From assembly GCA_037893225.1 (NCBI GenBank), contig JAZGUH010000361.1, positions 248,001 to 312,000 of the forward strand: DNA of 64,000 bases. The letters are read 5' to 3'. Positions 37,701-52,700 of the stretch are shown here, piece by piece (position 1 is the stretch's first letter; each line of letters begins with the position of its first letter). The position numbers and the translations under genes were made by a program. A model generated the notes under the pieces. The model was not told where the DNA came from and did not search any database. It saw only the letters and a list, made by a program, of their open reading frames with translations. The DNA comes from Hippasteria phrygiana. Its lineage: Eukaryota > Echinodermata > Asteroidea > Valvatida > Goniasteridae.

Positions 37701-40700
37701 CTCAAGACAAGCATCAACCTTGTGCAAGTCAAAGGTATGTAGAAAAGAGACCTGTGGCTTGACGGTCTGAGAGTCCTTTTGAATAAATCTCACGGCACAT
37801 TTGACAAAAGATGTGAGATTGCATCATAGAGCTTATATTACTGCAGCAGTAACTCTTTAATCTGTCACAAAGATGGGTTGAAGCTGTCGTAGGCACAGCC
37901 ATGATTGATGGAGTGTGTGTGTGCGTTTGTATAGCTATTCAGACCGTAGACCTTTAACAAAGAGGACAATAGGGTCCGCCATTGTGTCAAGGTCCACGAT
38001 TGAAAATCGTGTACAAAACCAATGGGAGGCCTTCCGAAACAAAAGAGGGACAATAGGAGGTCCGCGATTGCCGGTGTTTACACACTTGTGTGTGTGTGAG
38101 TTTGTATATGCCGGCAATCGTGGACCTAGGACAAAAGAATTCGAGCGTAGACAAAGGGTCCACGTTTGACCTAACGTCCACGATTGAAAATCGTGTACAA
38201 AACCAATGGGAGGCCTTCCGAAAAAGTTAGAGTATAAACAAAAGAGGAACAATGGGAGGTCCACGATTGCACCCGTTTACATGTACGTGCACTGTATATA
38301 TCTCCGAGGACAAGAGGAGAAAGGAAACACAAAGAAACCTTTCAGTCCTCGAACGTAGAGTCTTTTGTTGAAATCGGTCCTCGAACGTAAGGATACGTGC
38401 TTAGTCTATGGGGTTTGGTTATATCAAGGGAACAAAAGGAAACACAAAGCTTTGTCCTCGGACGTATTAGGGAAGTACGACTGTGTGACTGTGTGTGTGT
38501 GTGTGGGCGCGTTGGTGTATTCAAACCGCGGACGAAAAATGCGAGAGAACAAAAGAGAACAATATCGTCCGCGATTCCCAGCATACGTCCGCGATTGGAA
38601 GTGTGTACAAAACCAATGGGAGGCCTTCCGAAAAAGTTAGAGTATAAACAAAAGAGGAACAATGGGAGGTCCACGATTGCACCCGTTTACATGTACGTGC
38701 ACTGTATATATCTCCGAGGACAAGAGGAGAAAGGAAACACAAAGAAACCTTTCAGTCCTCGAACGTAGAGTCTTTTGTTGAAATCGGTCCTCGAACGTAA
38801 GGATACGTGCTTAGTCTATGGGGTTTGGTTATATCAAGGGAACAAAAGGAAACACAAAGCTTTGTCCTCGGACGTATTAGGGAAGTACGACTGTGTGACT
38901 GTGTGTGTGTGTGTGGGCGCGTTGGTGTATTCAAACCGCGGACGAAAAATGCGAGAGAACAAAAGAGAACAATATCGTCCGCGATTCCCAGCATACGTCC
39001 GCGATTGGAAGTGTGTACAAAACCTATGGAGGCCTTCCGAAAATGTTAGAGTATAAACAAAAGAGGAACAATGGGACGTCCGCGTTTGGAGGTCGGTACA
39101 CGACTGTGTGTGTGTGTGTGTGTACGCGTAATGTAGGGGTTGTGGGGTAGGTTTTCGAGAGGACAACAATGGGTACAAAGGGAAAAAACCTACCCCACGT
39201 TTCCTTTAGAAATTTATGTACCCCACATGTATAACGCTATGGCTTTTGAGATTTCAATGGGTACAAAGGAAAAATAAAACAAGGGATTAGGAGAACACAA
39301 TAGATGTACCCCATATCTACCCATCTGTGTGCCTGAGTTTGCATATGCAATCGTGGACCTAGGACAAAAGGTGTGAAAAGGTGTGAAAATGTTTTCCCAC
39401 TATAGGAACATTTTGTCACAATTTGTGAAATGAAAATGAATTCTCTGGGAAGGGAAAAAGTATGAAGAGAAATTCGCATTCCCAGGTTAAATTTCAAATG
39501 CAACGTACTGAATGTGAATACCTTTCAGAGAGCGAATGCAATTGGCCGGATACAGGAGCCAATCAGAGGAGGCGTACCTTCTGCGATCAGTTGGAGGGTT
39601 ACGGAAGCCTGTGTTCCTGTGATGCCCCTGCTCCCATCGAGATGAGCCCAGAACCGGTGAGTCAAGTGCTGAAATATACATGATGAGCTAATGCAAAAAA
39701 AACAATTTAAAAAAAGGAAGAAGGCCCTTTTTAATAACTTCTGTTATTCATAGCGTGTGCAATATTTTACCATATGGCTTCCTCCTGTTTTCTTTCCTCA
39801 AGATGGCTACTACCACTGACGTAGTCCATCATATGTGTGCAGATTTCGCGATGAATTATGCAAGACAACTGCATCTTGACCTCCAGATTTTAACCAATCC
39901 GGGCGTCAAACAGTGATCTTTGCGTCAACCATGTAGTGCCTTATATGATCATAATTTTTCACAGCATAACCTGCGTGTGTGTGTGTGTGAAAGAACATCT
40001 GGCAACAAATTCTTTAAGTTATAAAAGTTCCTTAGATGTAAGCCATTACTTATATTTCAGACATTTCTGATTGATTTCCAAATGCTGCTAAACTGAAATA
40101 CTTTGAATATTCTCAGACATGTCAGATGAACGATGCCATATGGGTGATTTGTCTACCGCGAACTTGGAAAATGACCTCTCCAGGGAAACGGCATGGTTTC
40201 ACACAATATTGTGAATTACTCAACGAGATTTCCCATGCTGTTAATAAAATGCAATATCTGACTTCGTTCCATTAGATTGGGTCACATTTGTCATGTTTCA
40301 CTTCTTGTAGCTAAAGAACAACTCTATGTGGGATGTTCCGGTGGTTGTAATCGCCAGTAATCGGCCCAATTATTTGTATCGTATGCTGCGGTCCCTTCTG
40401 TCTGCCCATGGAGGTAAGGCACACTGCAGAAACATGACATAAAATTTGATGCAGAAAATTGAATAGAGTGGGATTTGGACCTTGCGGCCTCAGGAATACC
40501 ATACTAGCCCTCGGAAGTCTAGCAGTTTTATTCTCGTCTTTGTTCAGAAGTCACGAGAAAGGATATTTGCGAAATTGGGAAACTACCCACATAGACCAAG
40601 ATAGCTCAATTGGTAGAGTGCCGGTACAGGTTTCTGAAGATTGCAGTAACGAACCCTGCTCTTGTCAATTTTCTGTGGTCATTCTTAAAATTTGTTACGT

Positions 40701-43700
40701 TACCGAATCAATTACCCTGAATGTTGCTTATTAATAAATATGAAAACAAATAAAGCTCAGGAACAAGAGCATTCGGATAGACATCTTGATTGCAGCAGCA
40801 ACTCCAAATGCTATAAAGACGAGTTTTTCTGATGATAAAAAAAGTTTACAAATTTGTGGTTATTCAAAATGTCTGAATTCGCGTCCTAATGATCAAATTT
40901 TGAGTCCAATCCTGATTACTAACGGATTCAAGTTCAATTCTCATTCCTTAGCATCAGATAGTAACCCGCGTCCGGGTCCTTAAGTCAAATAATAACCCAC
41001 GTCCGGGTCCTTAAGGTGAAATAATAACCCACGTCCGGGTCCTAAAGGTCAGATAATAAGGCAATGTCTGGGTCCTAAAGGTCAGATTACAATCTGAGAA
41101 ATGCAGAGTCATGAAGGTCAGATCAAAGCTCGATTTAATAGAATTGAAGGTCGGATTCAAGTCCAAGCTAGAGTCCTAAATGCAAATGGCCTTAAAAATC
41201 TGAGTGGTTGTACATGTACATGTCATATTCGAGATGGAGTCATTAAGGTTAAAGTTTGACTGTAAACTATTGCAGAGGTAGCACAATCCATTGAATTTCT
41301 GACTTTTCAATTTTCATTTAGTCAATCCCAAAATGATCAACGTCTTCATCGACGGCTACTTTGAGGAGCCCCTAGAAGTGACCAGACTATTTGACCTCAA
41401 GGGGATCCAGCATACGCCGATAGGGATCAAGGCAGGCAGGATAAGCCAACACTATAAGGCTAGCCTAACGGCTACCTTCTCTATGTACCCGGTATGTACA
41501 CAGTCCAAATGTGTATAGGAACTTTTATGAAGTTCTATTTGAAACATTTGAAAGTCTTGAATGTGATTTTCTATTTAAAATGGAATGGAAGATTAGGTAC
41601 TATCCAAAATCACATTCTACTCTGAACAAAATCTGTCGAAACTTGCAAACAGTTGTTCCCACTTTGACAAAGAGTACATCGTGAATTCCATGGTTTGACA
41701 GCTTAAACCTCTTTGTAATTTTGGGCTCTGGGTGTGATTTTTGACTCATTGTTAAAATCACATCCACCTGATGTTCCTTTTCATTTTGAACGGAAATCAC
41801 ATCCAGCTCGTAGTGTTTTTTTTGTAGTTGATTGTAATGTTCAGTCTCTATTCCATTCCATTCCATTCCATTCCATTCCATTCCATTCCATTCCATTCCA
41901 AAATTAATTAATTAATTCATTTTGTGTTTTTAATTGAATGACTTATTTCATGTGAACTCTTTTTCGCTGCATCAATTATTCCTGTTAGTTTCGTGCCCTT
42001 CAATCAATGTATATTTTCTTTTTTTCCAGAATGCCAAGTATGCACTTGTTTTTGAGGAAGACTTGGATGTTTCAGAAGATGTATTTAGGTGAGATATTTG
42101 GTGTATCACGTTATCTTAACCCCTTGTGTACGGATGACGGCAAATGGCGCAAAAACACAAAACAGTGCCACCAGGCCGGATGACGTCTATAGACGCCATT
42201 TTCTGCATTTTCAATCCATTGTTGGATTATTGTGTTCGTTACGCTTGGCTGCACAAGCTTTTTGTGTCCGTTGCGCTTGGCTGCAAAGCCGACACGGCAC
42301 CCCGGCGTCTCACTGTAATAGCCGTACTCAAGGGGTTAAGCATCTGCCTGGACAATTCAGTTTAGATCAACGTGTATTTTCGATTTGTACCAGTTAAAAA
42401 TACATACAGTGATTATGTAACTAAATTTGAATTACTGTTGATTAATATCACACGCAAAAGGTAAGTGGGTCATTCCATGAATTTGGGGTCCAAAAGTGTG
42501 ACATTTTTGGCATCCCTGTTACATAGTGACATGTAAAAGATTTTGCAATTCAGGAAACGTTCTTTAATGCCTGCTATCTCCAAGAGTGATTATGTATGCA
42601 GTGTACCTGCCAAACAAGTAACAAATAGTGTGAAGTCAGTTTTAATGATACTCGGTGGGAAATTACACAGGTCAGGTGTAACGGGGACACCAAAAAATGT
42701 CACACTTTTGGACCCCAGATTTATGGAATGACCCAAATGTGACAGCATACGCCAAAACCAGGCTGTTCCCGCATTTCATGAATAGCATTCAATTTTGAAG
42801 AAATGATGAGAATAATTTAAGCTCATTGAAACATTGTGCAGTCTCTGTGGCTTGAACTTTACTAATGTCCTAGTTCTTTTTGTCCAGCTATTTTAGTCAG
42901 ACAAGCCACGTACTTGAAAAAGATGACAGCCTCTACTGTATATCAGCGTGGAATGACCTGGTAAGTCAAGTATTAAATAATTTGTTAGCTAAATAATGAT
43001 ATAATATTGTCAAACAAACCACAAGGGAAACTGACTAGGTAATTTTGAATGAATTTTCAAAGTCAAACAAAGAAAACTGGCAGGAGCGGGGTTTGAACCT
43101 GCAACATCCGGAATACCGTACCGTCGCTCTACCAACTGAGCTATCTTGCCCTTTGTTGGCGGTTTCCCAAATTGTCAGTATCTTTGTTCGGGTGGGCGCT
43201 AGTCAAAAGTCAAAACCCATAATGCCGTATAGCCAGGGATCACGCCCAATTTTACAATACAACCCGGGGGAAGCGACATTGTGGGGATCACTCAATACAT
43301 TTTTTTACATGACTTCTGACAAGCGGCCCCGAACAAAGACATGGCAATTTGGGAGACTGCCAACATAGGGCAAGATAGCTCAGTTGGTAGAGCGCCGGGA
43401 CAGTATTCCGGAGGTGGCAGGTTCAAATCCCGCTTCCTCCACTTTTCTTTGTTCACTTTGATAATTCAGCTAAATAATGACACTAACATGGTATTATTTG
43501 TTTGAATCATCTATATTATTTTGTATCAATTTGATACACGTATATTTATTTATTTATTTTTGTACATGACACTATTATCATCTACCTTCAGGCATGCAAT
43601 TTTTCCTCGGATCCGCAAATTTCCCTCGTTTTCCACTTCACACTTATGCCATTAAAAATGAAAAACGCTACACAGAGTCTTGTAAGATTGGAATTTCCTA

Positions 43701-46700
43701 ATTTTTTGTTAATTCCAAGTTGCGTACCTATACAGTACCGCTCAGAAATACGTTCCCTTTACGCGATCGTTTTAACGCGAAAAATCGTTCGCGAATTGTG
43801 CGTCTTTTTCAAAACATGCCCTGTCTAGGGAGCCTTTTTCATTCGCGAAAATCAACTGCGAATTCGCGAAAGTTCGGCCACTGTTGCACGCGAAAATCAG
43901 TCGATTTTCGCGTGCGCAAATTTGCGAAGATTCATTCGCGAACGACGCGTAAATTATATACATCGTTACAAACATGGACATGCACATAAGACACGATGTA
44001 CCACACAGCACGTATTGCATATACATGTAAACATTTTACCGAAAATTAAGCCATTCAAAGCAGAAGAGGTTCCCCAACCCCGTCGTCGTTGTCCACAGAA
44101 TTTGTAGGAGTGAGAATTGTCTTGCCACCCGACTCAATGATGGTAATTCTAAACTACGTGGGCAACGCAATACAACGATAGCAGAACCAGACAGAATTTC
44201 GTTATGCAACAAAACTTCCAATATTTCTTTACTTGGTTGAGATTGGTCGTAAATGACGTGCAGTATACCACGCGGCCGCGATTCCCATCGGCAGCATGCA
44301 GCATGCCAGCCGGGTAGCGAATTAATTTCCCCAAACGACATTTGAATATTGATGCATTCATGGAGGAAGGGTTGGTGTTCCTTCCTCCATGATGCATTGT
44401 TGAGCGTCCTCTGCGCATTATATTACTGTGTCTAATGCAATGAATTCTCTATGTTTGCCGAGTAATCCGATGGTCTAGTGGATACGGTGTTAGCCTACGA
44501 AGTAGAAGGTTGTGGGTTCGAGACCTCCAGTTATAAATTTTCTTTTTCTTTCCAATTTCCAACTTTGGGAGATTTTTTAAAAAGAAAAGTAAAGTCCGAA
44601 ATTTCATTCCGTTCGAAATTCATTTTTCTTTTTTTATTCGTGGCTCCGGAGGATTTTTTTTAAAGGGAATTATAAGTCCGAAATCTCATAGCGTTAACCC
44701 TATTCGGATGTTGTTTGGGGGAATACAATCGCGGCCGGGTGAATGCACTGTGAATCTACCGTGGAGTATACCGGCGAGGCCGGGTTAAAGCCGGAAACCA
44801 CGTGTTTTAACGAATTGAGGGCGGTTTGGGAATCTTTGATACTGATTATTTTTTCAAAATCCGATTTTTTGAAGACGGCTGATCCGTCATCTAAGTTATA
44901 TGAAAAATGGCCTTACCAAAAGCTTGGAGACCACGTGAAACGATGTAGTCACACGTGATTTGATTCACTGGTAACCAAACTCATTAATTACGATATCTCT
45001 GGGGAAGTTAAGGGGCAGATGGGTACCAGTTACAAATTGTTTTTCCATTCGATTCCAGTCTGCTGGCCGTATGCTGCGCATGTGTTGATGATTTTTGAAA
45101 ACGGATTTTAAGGAGAAATTTGGGCTTGGGCGAGACAAACTTTTTCGAGTTGACTCCGACTCCGAGCAGGAATCGCAATTCCATTCAGAATTGATTTGAC
45201 TCCCTATGAGTATGTATGTTCAGAACTTTGAGGTAGCTCTTTTCCAATTAATGAACTCAACGGGGGTTCTGTAGAGCTAGTGATAAAATCTAAAATGTGC
45301 TCCTGTTCATACAATGTTTTACCTCCGGAGCTAGAGTTGCAGTGGAGCTAAAAGGTCTCCAAATAGTTGCGAAAATTAGTCGATATATTCGCGTACACAA
45401 ATTTGCGAAGATTCATTCGCGAACGACGCGTATATACATGTACATCGTTACAAACACTTGTACAATGTACATCGGACACATCCTTTTTAATACCTCCATG
45501 GTACCACACATCACGTATTGTCATATACATGTACATATATACATGTTCATGTCAACATTTTACCGAAAAGCCATTCAAAGCAGAAGTTTGGCTCATAATA
45601 AGAGTTTCCCCACCCGGACCCCCATCGTTGTCCCAAAAAAAAAGAAATACGAGAATGGTCTTGAAACCCGACTCGATGACGGTATTCCACACTACGTGGG
45701 CCATGCAACCATACTGAATTTCATTGTGCTACAAAACTTCCAATATTTCGGAATCAGTGCAGCGCGCGTGCGGTTTGTTACAATGTAACAAATGCGTCCC
45801 ATTTTCAAGCTTGCAAGTCGCACGTGCATGCACCATGTACAATGTACATGGCGCACACGTACGTGTAGGCCTAGCTAGGCCTAGATTTTATGCCAAGAGA
45901 GATAAGGATGACATGATGCACGATATGGGGCAGAGGGAACCCCCATCTTTTATGTTGGTCATTGTGTTCCTGGAATCTCAGGAATTTTTCAGAGGTCCAG
46001 GGGGATGTGTTAGGTAACAATTAGTCTGGAGAGTGTATAGGGTATAGGGACAAAAGGGGGGTACCCCTCTGCCCCATATCGTGCTGGGTATAAAGGATTA
46101 AGTTTTTTTTTTTAAAGGCCAGTGGGAGAGGGTTTAATATTGTGGAGTTTTGCATAATCAATGGTGTACAAAATCGAGATAGGAATAAAATGTTTTGTTT
46201 TCGATTGCGCTAAGATGCAGTATTGCTGGCACTATTATTGTGTTGATAATATGAATAGGAATAGGCCTACTGTACATTTTGATGCCTGTTTTTTTATAGG
46301 CGGGATGTTCGGATGTGCAAGTGAATTTACTCATAATAAATTAAAATCTGAAACATGTTTATTTTTATTGAACTCTCGTTTCCCTATAATAGCCGCTCGT
46401 GGTTTCGAAAAAAGTTTAGCGTTATGCCATTTTCAAAAAGTAACCAAACCCGATTTTAAAACTACCAGTCTTCTAAAGTTCGGGATTTTGTCTAGAGAAA
46501 ATATTTTTAAAAACGTGCTGCCTCTAAAGGAAAGGGACGGGCGTTAACGATTTCTTTTTTACTTGTTTGTTTGTTTGTTTGTTTATAGTTTAACAGAAAT
46601 ATCAATTTTTTTTTCATTGCATCATTTCAAACCCAAACCCTACCTGTTCTGAAGACCTGCTGGAAGTTGTCTTTTTTTCATGTAGTCATTTTACATTTTT

Positions 46701-49700
46701 GAGTTTGATTTCTTGTTTTAAATGTAGGCGAAGTAAAAAAACAAAAACATGTTTAGCGTCCCCGCTAAGGCTTAGTCCCCGTCCGCTTCCTTTTTGGGGG
46801 CCGGCTGGATTTGTTTTATTAACTGATATCACTGTAAACATGTTTATTTCTCTTGTCCATCGTGTCTCTTAAATTTTTGTGAAGTTGAACAGTTAAACAA
46901 AATTATGGTTTTCGGAAATTTAAAAAAGAACTTCGGCAATCTTGAAAATAAAAAATAAAAAGCTCCTCCTATGTAAAAAAAAAACGGACGCTAAACGTTT
47001 TTTTACTTGGCTTCAAATCTCATGAGTTCAATCATTCACGTTCATCTACCATCATCATTTAATAATTAAAGAAACGCACCAGCCAAACGGCTGTTGTTGA
47101 TTTTTTAAAACTAAAACCACATTTTCATCGTTTTAAGCGTTTATTGGCATAGATATGTCTCACCCGACCTCCTGATGAACATTTGGCATCTTAGAGATGG
47201 GTAAGTATCTCATATGAAAGGTGTCAAAGGACCAAGTGAGACATGCCCCTAACAAATTAATAAGTATGTCCGAAACTACTGCTGCAGCGGTTCCAACACT
47301 TTCCTGACACTATTTTCCATACGCGGGTAATGAATATCATTTTCATTCTCTGTAAAAAATAATGGTTAAAATAAAAATAAACACACAAAAAATGGATAAG
47401 GACAAAAGCTGCTGCGGGAGTAGTCGGGGTCTTTGCAACTAACACAAAAAAAGTAGCAAAGATCACTTCACAGGTTCACTTCTGTTCTTCACCGTGTGGT
47501 TGACCAGAACCCAGGTATTAAACAAAGCAATGCATGCAGTTTGGTGTTTAGAGAGGTAAGATTTAATTAAGAAAAGGGTGTGGATATGAGATGAGTTTTA
47601 CCCGGCTATTCGAAAATTGGGTTTTACCCTATACGTAAAAATTCTGCGCTAACCCCCTGTAAGCACAGAATCCTTAGTTACAGGATGTAGGCATGCTCAG
47701 AAGCCAAAATTCCCCGTTAACGCATGAAATACGCTTGCCGTAAGCACATACATTCCTGCTACAGTATGCGAGGAATTTTCGCCAACGGTAAGCAGAGCCA
47801 TGACATTGGGCCCAGTTAATGACGTCTAATGACAGAGTAATCTCATTGGACAGTCTTTAGAAAAACGCTCGCGAAAATGAAAAAAAAGTATTCATTAGGC
47901 GATAATTTAAGTAATATAAGTTCATCGCGCAAACGAACATTCGTGGACGTTCATGTAGCCGCACATGCACTACACGTCACAGAGCTAGCTATATTACTAC
48001 TAGAGCGCTGACTCGATGTACAAAGTGATGCCTACACTGTTTAAAAGCTAAACGACTTTTTTTACAGTGTACTGCGCATCCAAGTTATTTGCATATCTGC
48101 GTTTATATTCTATACAGTTGCGTTATCGAAGCCGATACGCCCAAATGGGAGTTTCATTTTGCTCTGCGCAAACAACGCAAACGCGCGCGCGTATCTGCTG
48201 CAGATGATTTTTGCCGTGACGTTTTATAGCCGTCATGACGCGCTTAAGTTGTTTGTTGTGTTGCATTTACTTTTCAAAAATTCACTCCATCTAATTTCAT
48301 TATGTTCTACAAACACGCACACGAATTCAAAATGTCTGCGCACAGGAAGGATTTCCGCGCCTAAAGCCCAGTACAGCGCAGTAAGGGTTGGGCGTACGCG
48401 CATTGTCCACATGCCTCGATCGCGTAGGACATTTACACACTCCTTTCCATCTTTTCACACCATTTTTATGGTAATATACAAGTAATGCCATGTGTGAACA
48501 GTAGTGCTGGGCGATACGACGATAAAATCGCGATGATGCGATATTCGCCGCCCAAAAATCGAAATCGGCTACATGTTTTTTAAAATATCGCTGATGTCGT
48601 TTTTAAAATCGGCGATTTTTTTCGGAACCCCTATTTTCCCTTAAAAAATCGGTGATACTTTCTCTTTACCAGCAAATTCGCTAAAATCAATTTCGAACTT
48701 GTTATTTATAGTGTAAATAATGCAGCTATCAATTGCTTCCCCACCCCTCTCCTGGGCTGCCCCATGTCTTATGTGGGGGTTTGGTCACGTTTTTCAAGCC
48801 CCAGGGTGGGGAGATTTTGTTCACTCATTTTGCCATTGTTTCCACATCAGAAGTTCAAAACCATGAGGTGGGGGTGCCCAATCCATGTATGTCAAAGATT
48901 GTCACAAATTTTTCTTGGGTGGGCCAGCCCGGGGGGGGGGGGGGGGGGGGGGGTGTAGCAATTGATAGGTGCATAAGATAATTGACCACTTGGTGGCTCG
49001 GTGATTCGTACTACGGGGAACGTTTTAAGAAAATCACCAAATGACATTGAACAAGCGATCCGATAGTCTACAAAAATGGTGTAGTTTCTATTCATGGTAG
49101 GCAGCTAGAAAATGATCATTTTCACCGCAATGCCGATTGTATTGCAAAGAAGTTGTTTTGAAAACTTAACCACTGGTGTTATCCTTTGTTACCCCCAGTG
49201 TAGTTTTCATAAAGTTAACCCTGAAAACTTCTCAAAATGTGGTTTTGTGTAGACTGAGCCATATTTAAATCTATGCAAATTAGTGGGCGTATCCATTTCA
49301 ACCATTCATTGAGAAATGCTTCAAAGCTTCTCCGTCTGCACTTGGGGCTAGCTAGCTGCTCGCACGTGGTTCGTGCCTAGCCTCCTGCTACTGATAAGCT
49401 CTAAATAAATCAGCTGGTATACGCGGATTGACTGTTGGTATCTACACAATTCGCTGGTACCCGTCGATAGTCTAGTGGGTATGGGCGGGCTGAACGGAAC
49501 CTTGCCGTGAAAATCACCAGACAAATTAGAGCAAGCAGAACAAATAACAGAAAGGGGACACATAGCTGATTAAATAAATCCATCGATTGCCGTATTTAAC
49601 GTCGAGCAAGGAAAATAATGTTTACCCTCCCGTGGCTGAATTAAACGGAGGGATGGATTATTGTATCATTTGCTTGGAATATTAATGCTCACCTGTTCCG

Positions 49701-52700
49701 ACAAGCTACATGTATGTTTTAAAAAAATCAGTACTCAATGTCAGTATTCATTCGCCCTAAAAGAAAAGTACGTCTGAAATAAAATATCCTGCACCCCCAG
49801 CCCTGAAACCTTATAAAGTGATTGACAGCTCAACTTTTGCGAGGTATACAATTATTTATACACTGTAATACCATGTATTAAACAAAATGTATGGGTTCAG
49901 CTCCAGAGTTTCTTTGTGTAGGGCGCCCTGGACTAGACTGCAACGCCTGCGAAAATATAACATAAACAATATTCCATGCCAACCACACGTGGCATCTGGA
50001 GAGTACATTTATCCAGCGGCGGGCACTGGGTGATGGAGAGATCGAAATATTGCACAAATCCAGCCATGTGGTGCTCAACTACCAGCATTTCAAAGTCATC
50101 CTGAATGTTTCATTAAAAATATTAAAAATCGTCTGTCTTAAAAGGGGAACAAGGGAAATTCTCTGGTCATATCGAACATTAATAACGTACAGTGGCCTAC
50201 TTTTATTTTCTCATCTGACGAAATCTTGTCGTTAAAAACTCTAGCAGTTTTAGCGAACATTTTTGTTTCGGTTCGGGATCATTCTTTTAAAATGGCAATT
50301 CAATTAAAGATTTTTAATTGGATTCAACAACTCGCAGAAAAAAATATAAATAGGGGAGAAAACAATTTTGTTCGGTTTAAAGTCTAAGTTTATAATAATG
50401 GACAAGCTGTCAGTAAATCTGCGATAAGATGCAAAATCTATTAAAACGTTCTAAATATCTAAAGTATACCATCAGCGTACTCCGCACTTCATTGTAAAAT
50501 TTAGTTTTATTCACATGCAAATTAACCAGCCCAGCTCTGACCATTTGAAGCGCGATATGTGGGCAAGGAACATCCACACCCTTTTTTAAAATTAAATCTT
50601 ACCTCTCTAAACAGCAAACTGCATGCATTGCCTTGTTTAATACCTGGGTTCTGGTCAACCACACGGTGAAGAACAGAAGTGAACCTGTGAAGTGATCTTT
50701 TGCTCCTTTTTTGTGTTAGTTGCAAAGACCCCGACTACTCCCGCAGCAGCTTTTGTCCTTATCCATTTTTTGTGTGTTTATTTTTATTTTAACCATTATT
50801 TTGTAATCCCTCACAGAGAATGAAAATGATATTCATTACCCGCGTATGGAAAATAGTGTCAGGAAAGTGTTGGAACCGCTGCAGCAGTAGTTTCGGACAT
50901 ACTTATTAATTTGTTAGGGGCATGTCTCACTTGGTCCTTTGACACCTTTCATATGAGATACTTACCCATCTCTAAGATGCCAAATGTTCATCAGGAGGTC
51001 GGGTGAGACATATCTATGCCAATAAACGCTTAAAACGATGAAAATGTGGTTTTAGTTTTAAAAAAAAACCATCAACAACAGCCGTTTGGCTGGTGCGTTT
51101 CTTTAATTATTAAATGATGATGGTAGATGAACGTGAATGATTGAACTCATGAGATTTGAAGCCAAGTAAAAAAACGTTTAGCGTCCGTTTTTTTTTTACA
51201 TAGGAGGAGCTTTTTATTTTTTATTTTCAAGATTGCCGAAGTTCTTTTTTAAATTTCCGAAAACCATAATTTTGTTTAACTGTTCAACTTCACAAAAATT
51301 TAAGAGACACGATGGACAAGAGAAATAAACATGTTTACAGTGATATCAGTTAATAAAACAAATCCAGCCGGCCCCCAAAAAGGAAGCGGACGGGGACTAA
51401 GCCTTAGCGGGGACGCTAAACATGTTTTTTTTTTTTACTTCGCCTACATTTAAAACAAGAAATCAAACTCAAAAATGTAAAATGACTACATGAAAAAAAG
51501 ACAACTTCCAGCAGGTCTTCAGAACAGGTAGGGTTTGGGTTTGAAATGATGCAATGAAAAAAAAATTGATATTTCTGTTAAACTATAAACAAACAAACAA
51601 ACAAACAAGTAAAAAAGAAATCGTTAACGCCCGTCCCTTTCCTTTAGAGGCAGCACGTTTTTAAAAATATTTTCTCTAGACAAAATCCCGAACTTTAGAA
51701 GACTGGTAGTTTTAAAATCGGGTTTGGTTACTTTTTGAAAATGGCATAACGCTAAACTTTTTTCGAAACCACGAGCGGCTATTATAGGGAAACGAGAGTT
51801 CAATAAAAATAAACATGTTTCAGATTTTAATTTATTATGAGTAAATTCACTTGCACATCCGAACATCCCGCCTATAAAAAAACAGGCATAAAAATGTACA
51901 GTAGGCCTATTCCTATTCATATTATCAACACAATAATAGTGCCAGCAATACTGCATCTTAGCGCAATCGAAAACAAAACATTTTATTCCTATCTCGATTT
52001 TGTACACCATTGATTATGCAAAACTCCACAATATTAAACCCTCTCCCACTGGCCTTTAAAAAAAAAAACTTAATCCTTTATACCCAGCACGATATGGGGC
52101 AGAGGGGTACCCCCCTTTTGTCCCTATACCCTATACACTCTCCAGACTAATTGTTACCTAACACATCCCCCTGGACCTCTGAAAAATTCCTGAGATTCCA
52201 GGAACACAATGACCAACATAAAAGATGGGGGTTCCCTCTGCCCCATATCGTGCATCATGTCATCCTTATCTCTCTTGGCATAAAATCTAGGCCTAGCTAG
52301 GCCTACACGTACGTGTGCGCCATGTACATTGTACATGGTGCATGCACGTGCGACTTGCAAGCTTGAAAATGGGACGCATTTGTTACATTGTAACAAACCG
52401 CACGCGCGCTGCACTGATTCCGAAATATTGGAAGTTTTGTAGCACAATGAAATTCAGTATGGTTGCATGGCCCACGTAGTGTGGAATACCGTCATCGAGT
52501 CGGGTTTCAAGACCATTCTCGTATTTCTTTTTTTTTGGGACAACGATGGGGGTCCGGGTGGGGAAACTCTTATTATGAGCCAAACTTCTGCTTTGAATGG
52601 CTTTTCGGTAAAATGTTGACATGAACATGTATATATGTACATGTATATGACAATACGTGATGTGTGGTACCATGGAGGTATTAAAAAGGATGTGTCCGAT

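Larger units (their letters stand above)
43731..47585. repeat. Left arm of a 12.8-kb inverted repeat
   Basis: TACAGTACCGCTCAGAAATA at the outer end is inverted at 56512-56531. The inner end GATTTAATTAAGAAAAGGGT plus GTGGAT is inverted at 50572. Conceptual translations of the two arms differ at very few positions, for example one residue in the 128-codon frame at 46161-46547. Near the outer end is a cluster of TTCGCGAA palindromes (43775-43950). I see no known transposase or other gene. The 163- and 128-codon frames match nothing I recognise. Confidence 0.92.
47586..50571. other. Spacer of the giant inverted repeat
   Basis: About 3.0 kb between the arms. It holds a GTGCTGGGCGATACGACG-type repeat end with AAAATCG runs (48503-48690), a poly-G run (48931-48952) and a block at 49066-49490 that is repeated inverted in the right arm (53163-53622). 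No gene is recognisable; the 108-codon frame at 48159-48485 shows no domain. Confidence 0.6.

Noticed and set aside
41850..41900. TTCCA repeat as centromeric satellite
   Set aside because: It is only about 50 bp long and sits inside an intron, so it is an ordinary microsatellite.
43376..43445. Functional tRNA genes at 43376 (+), 43075-43145 (-), 44464 (+), 57020-57098 (-)
   Set aside because: A and B boxes are good, but acceptor and T stems do not pair properly and each lies at the end of a dispersed repeat, so they are tRNA-derived.
46161..46547. 128-codon frame conserved between both arms of the giant repeat
   Set aside because: Conservation is explained by the near-identity of the arms at DNA level. 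It has no recognisable domain and the flanks are MITE sequence.
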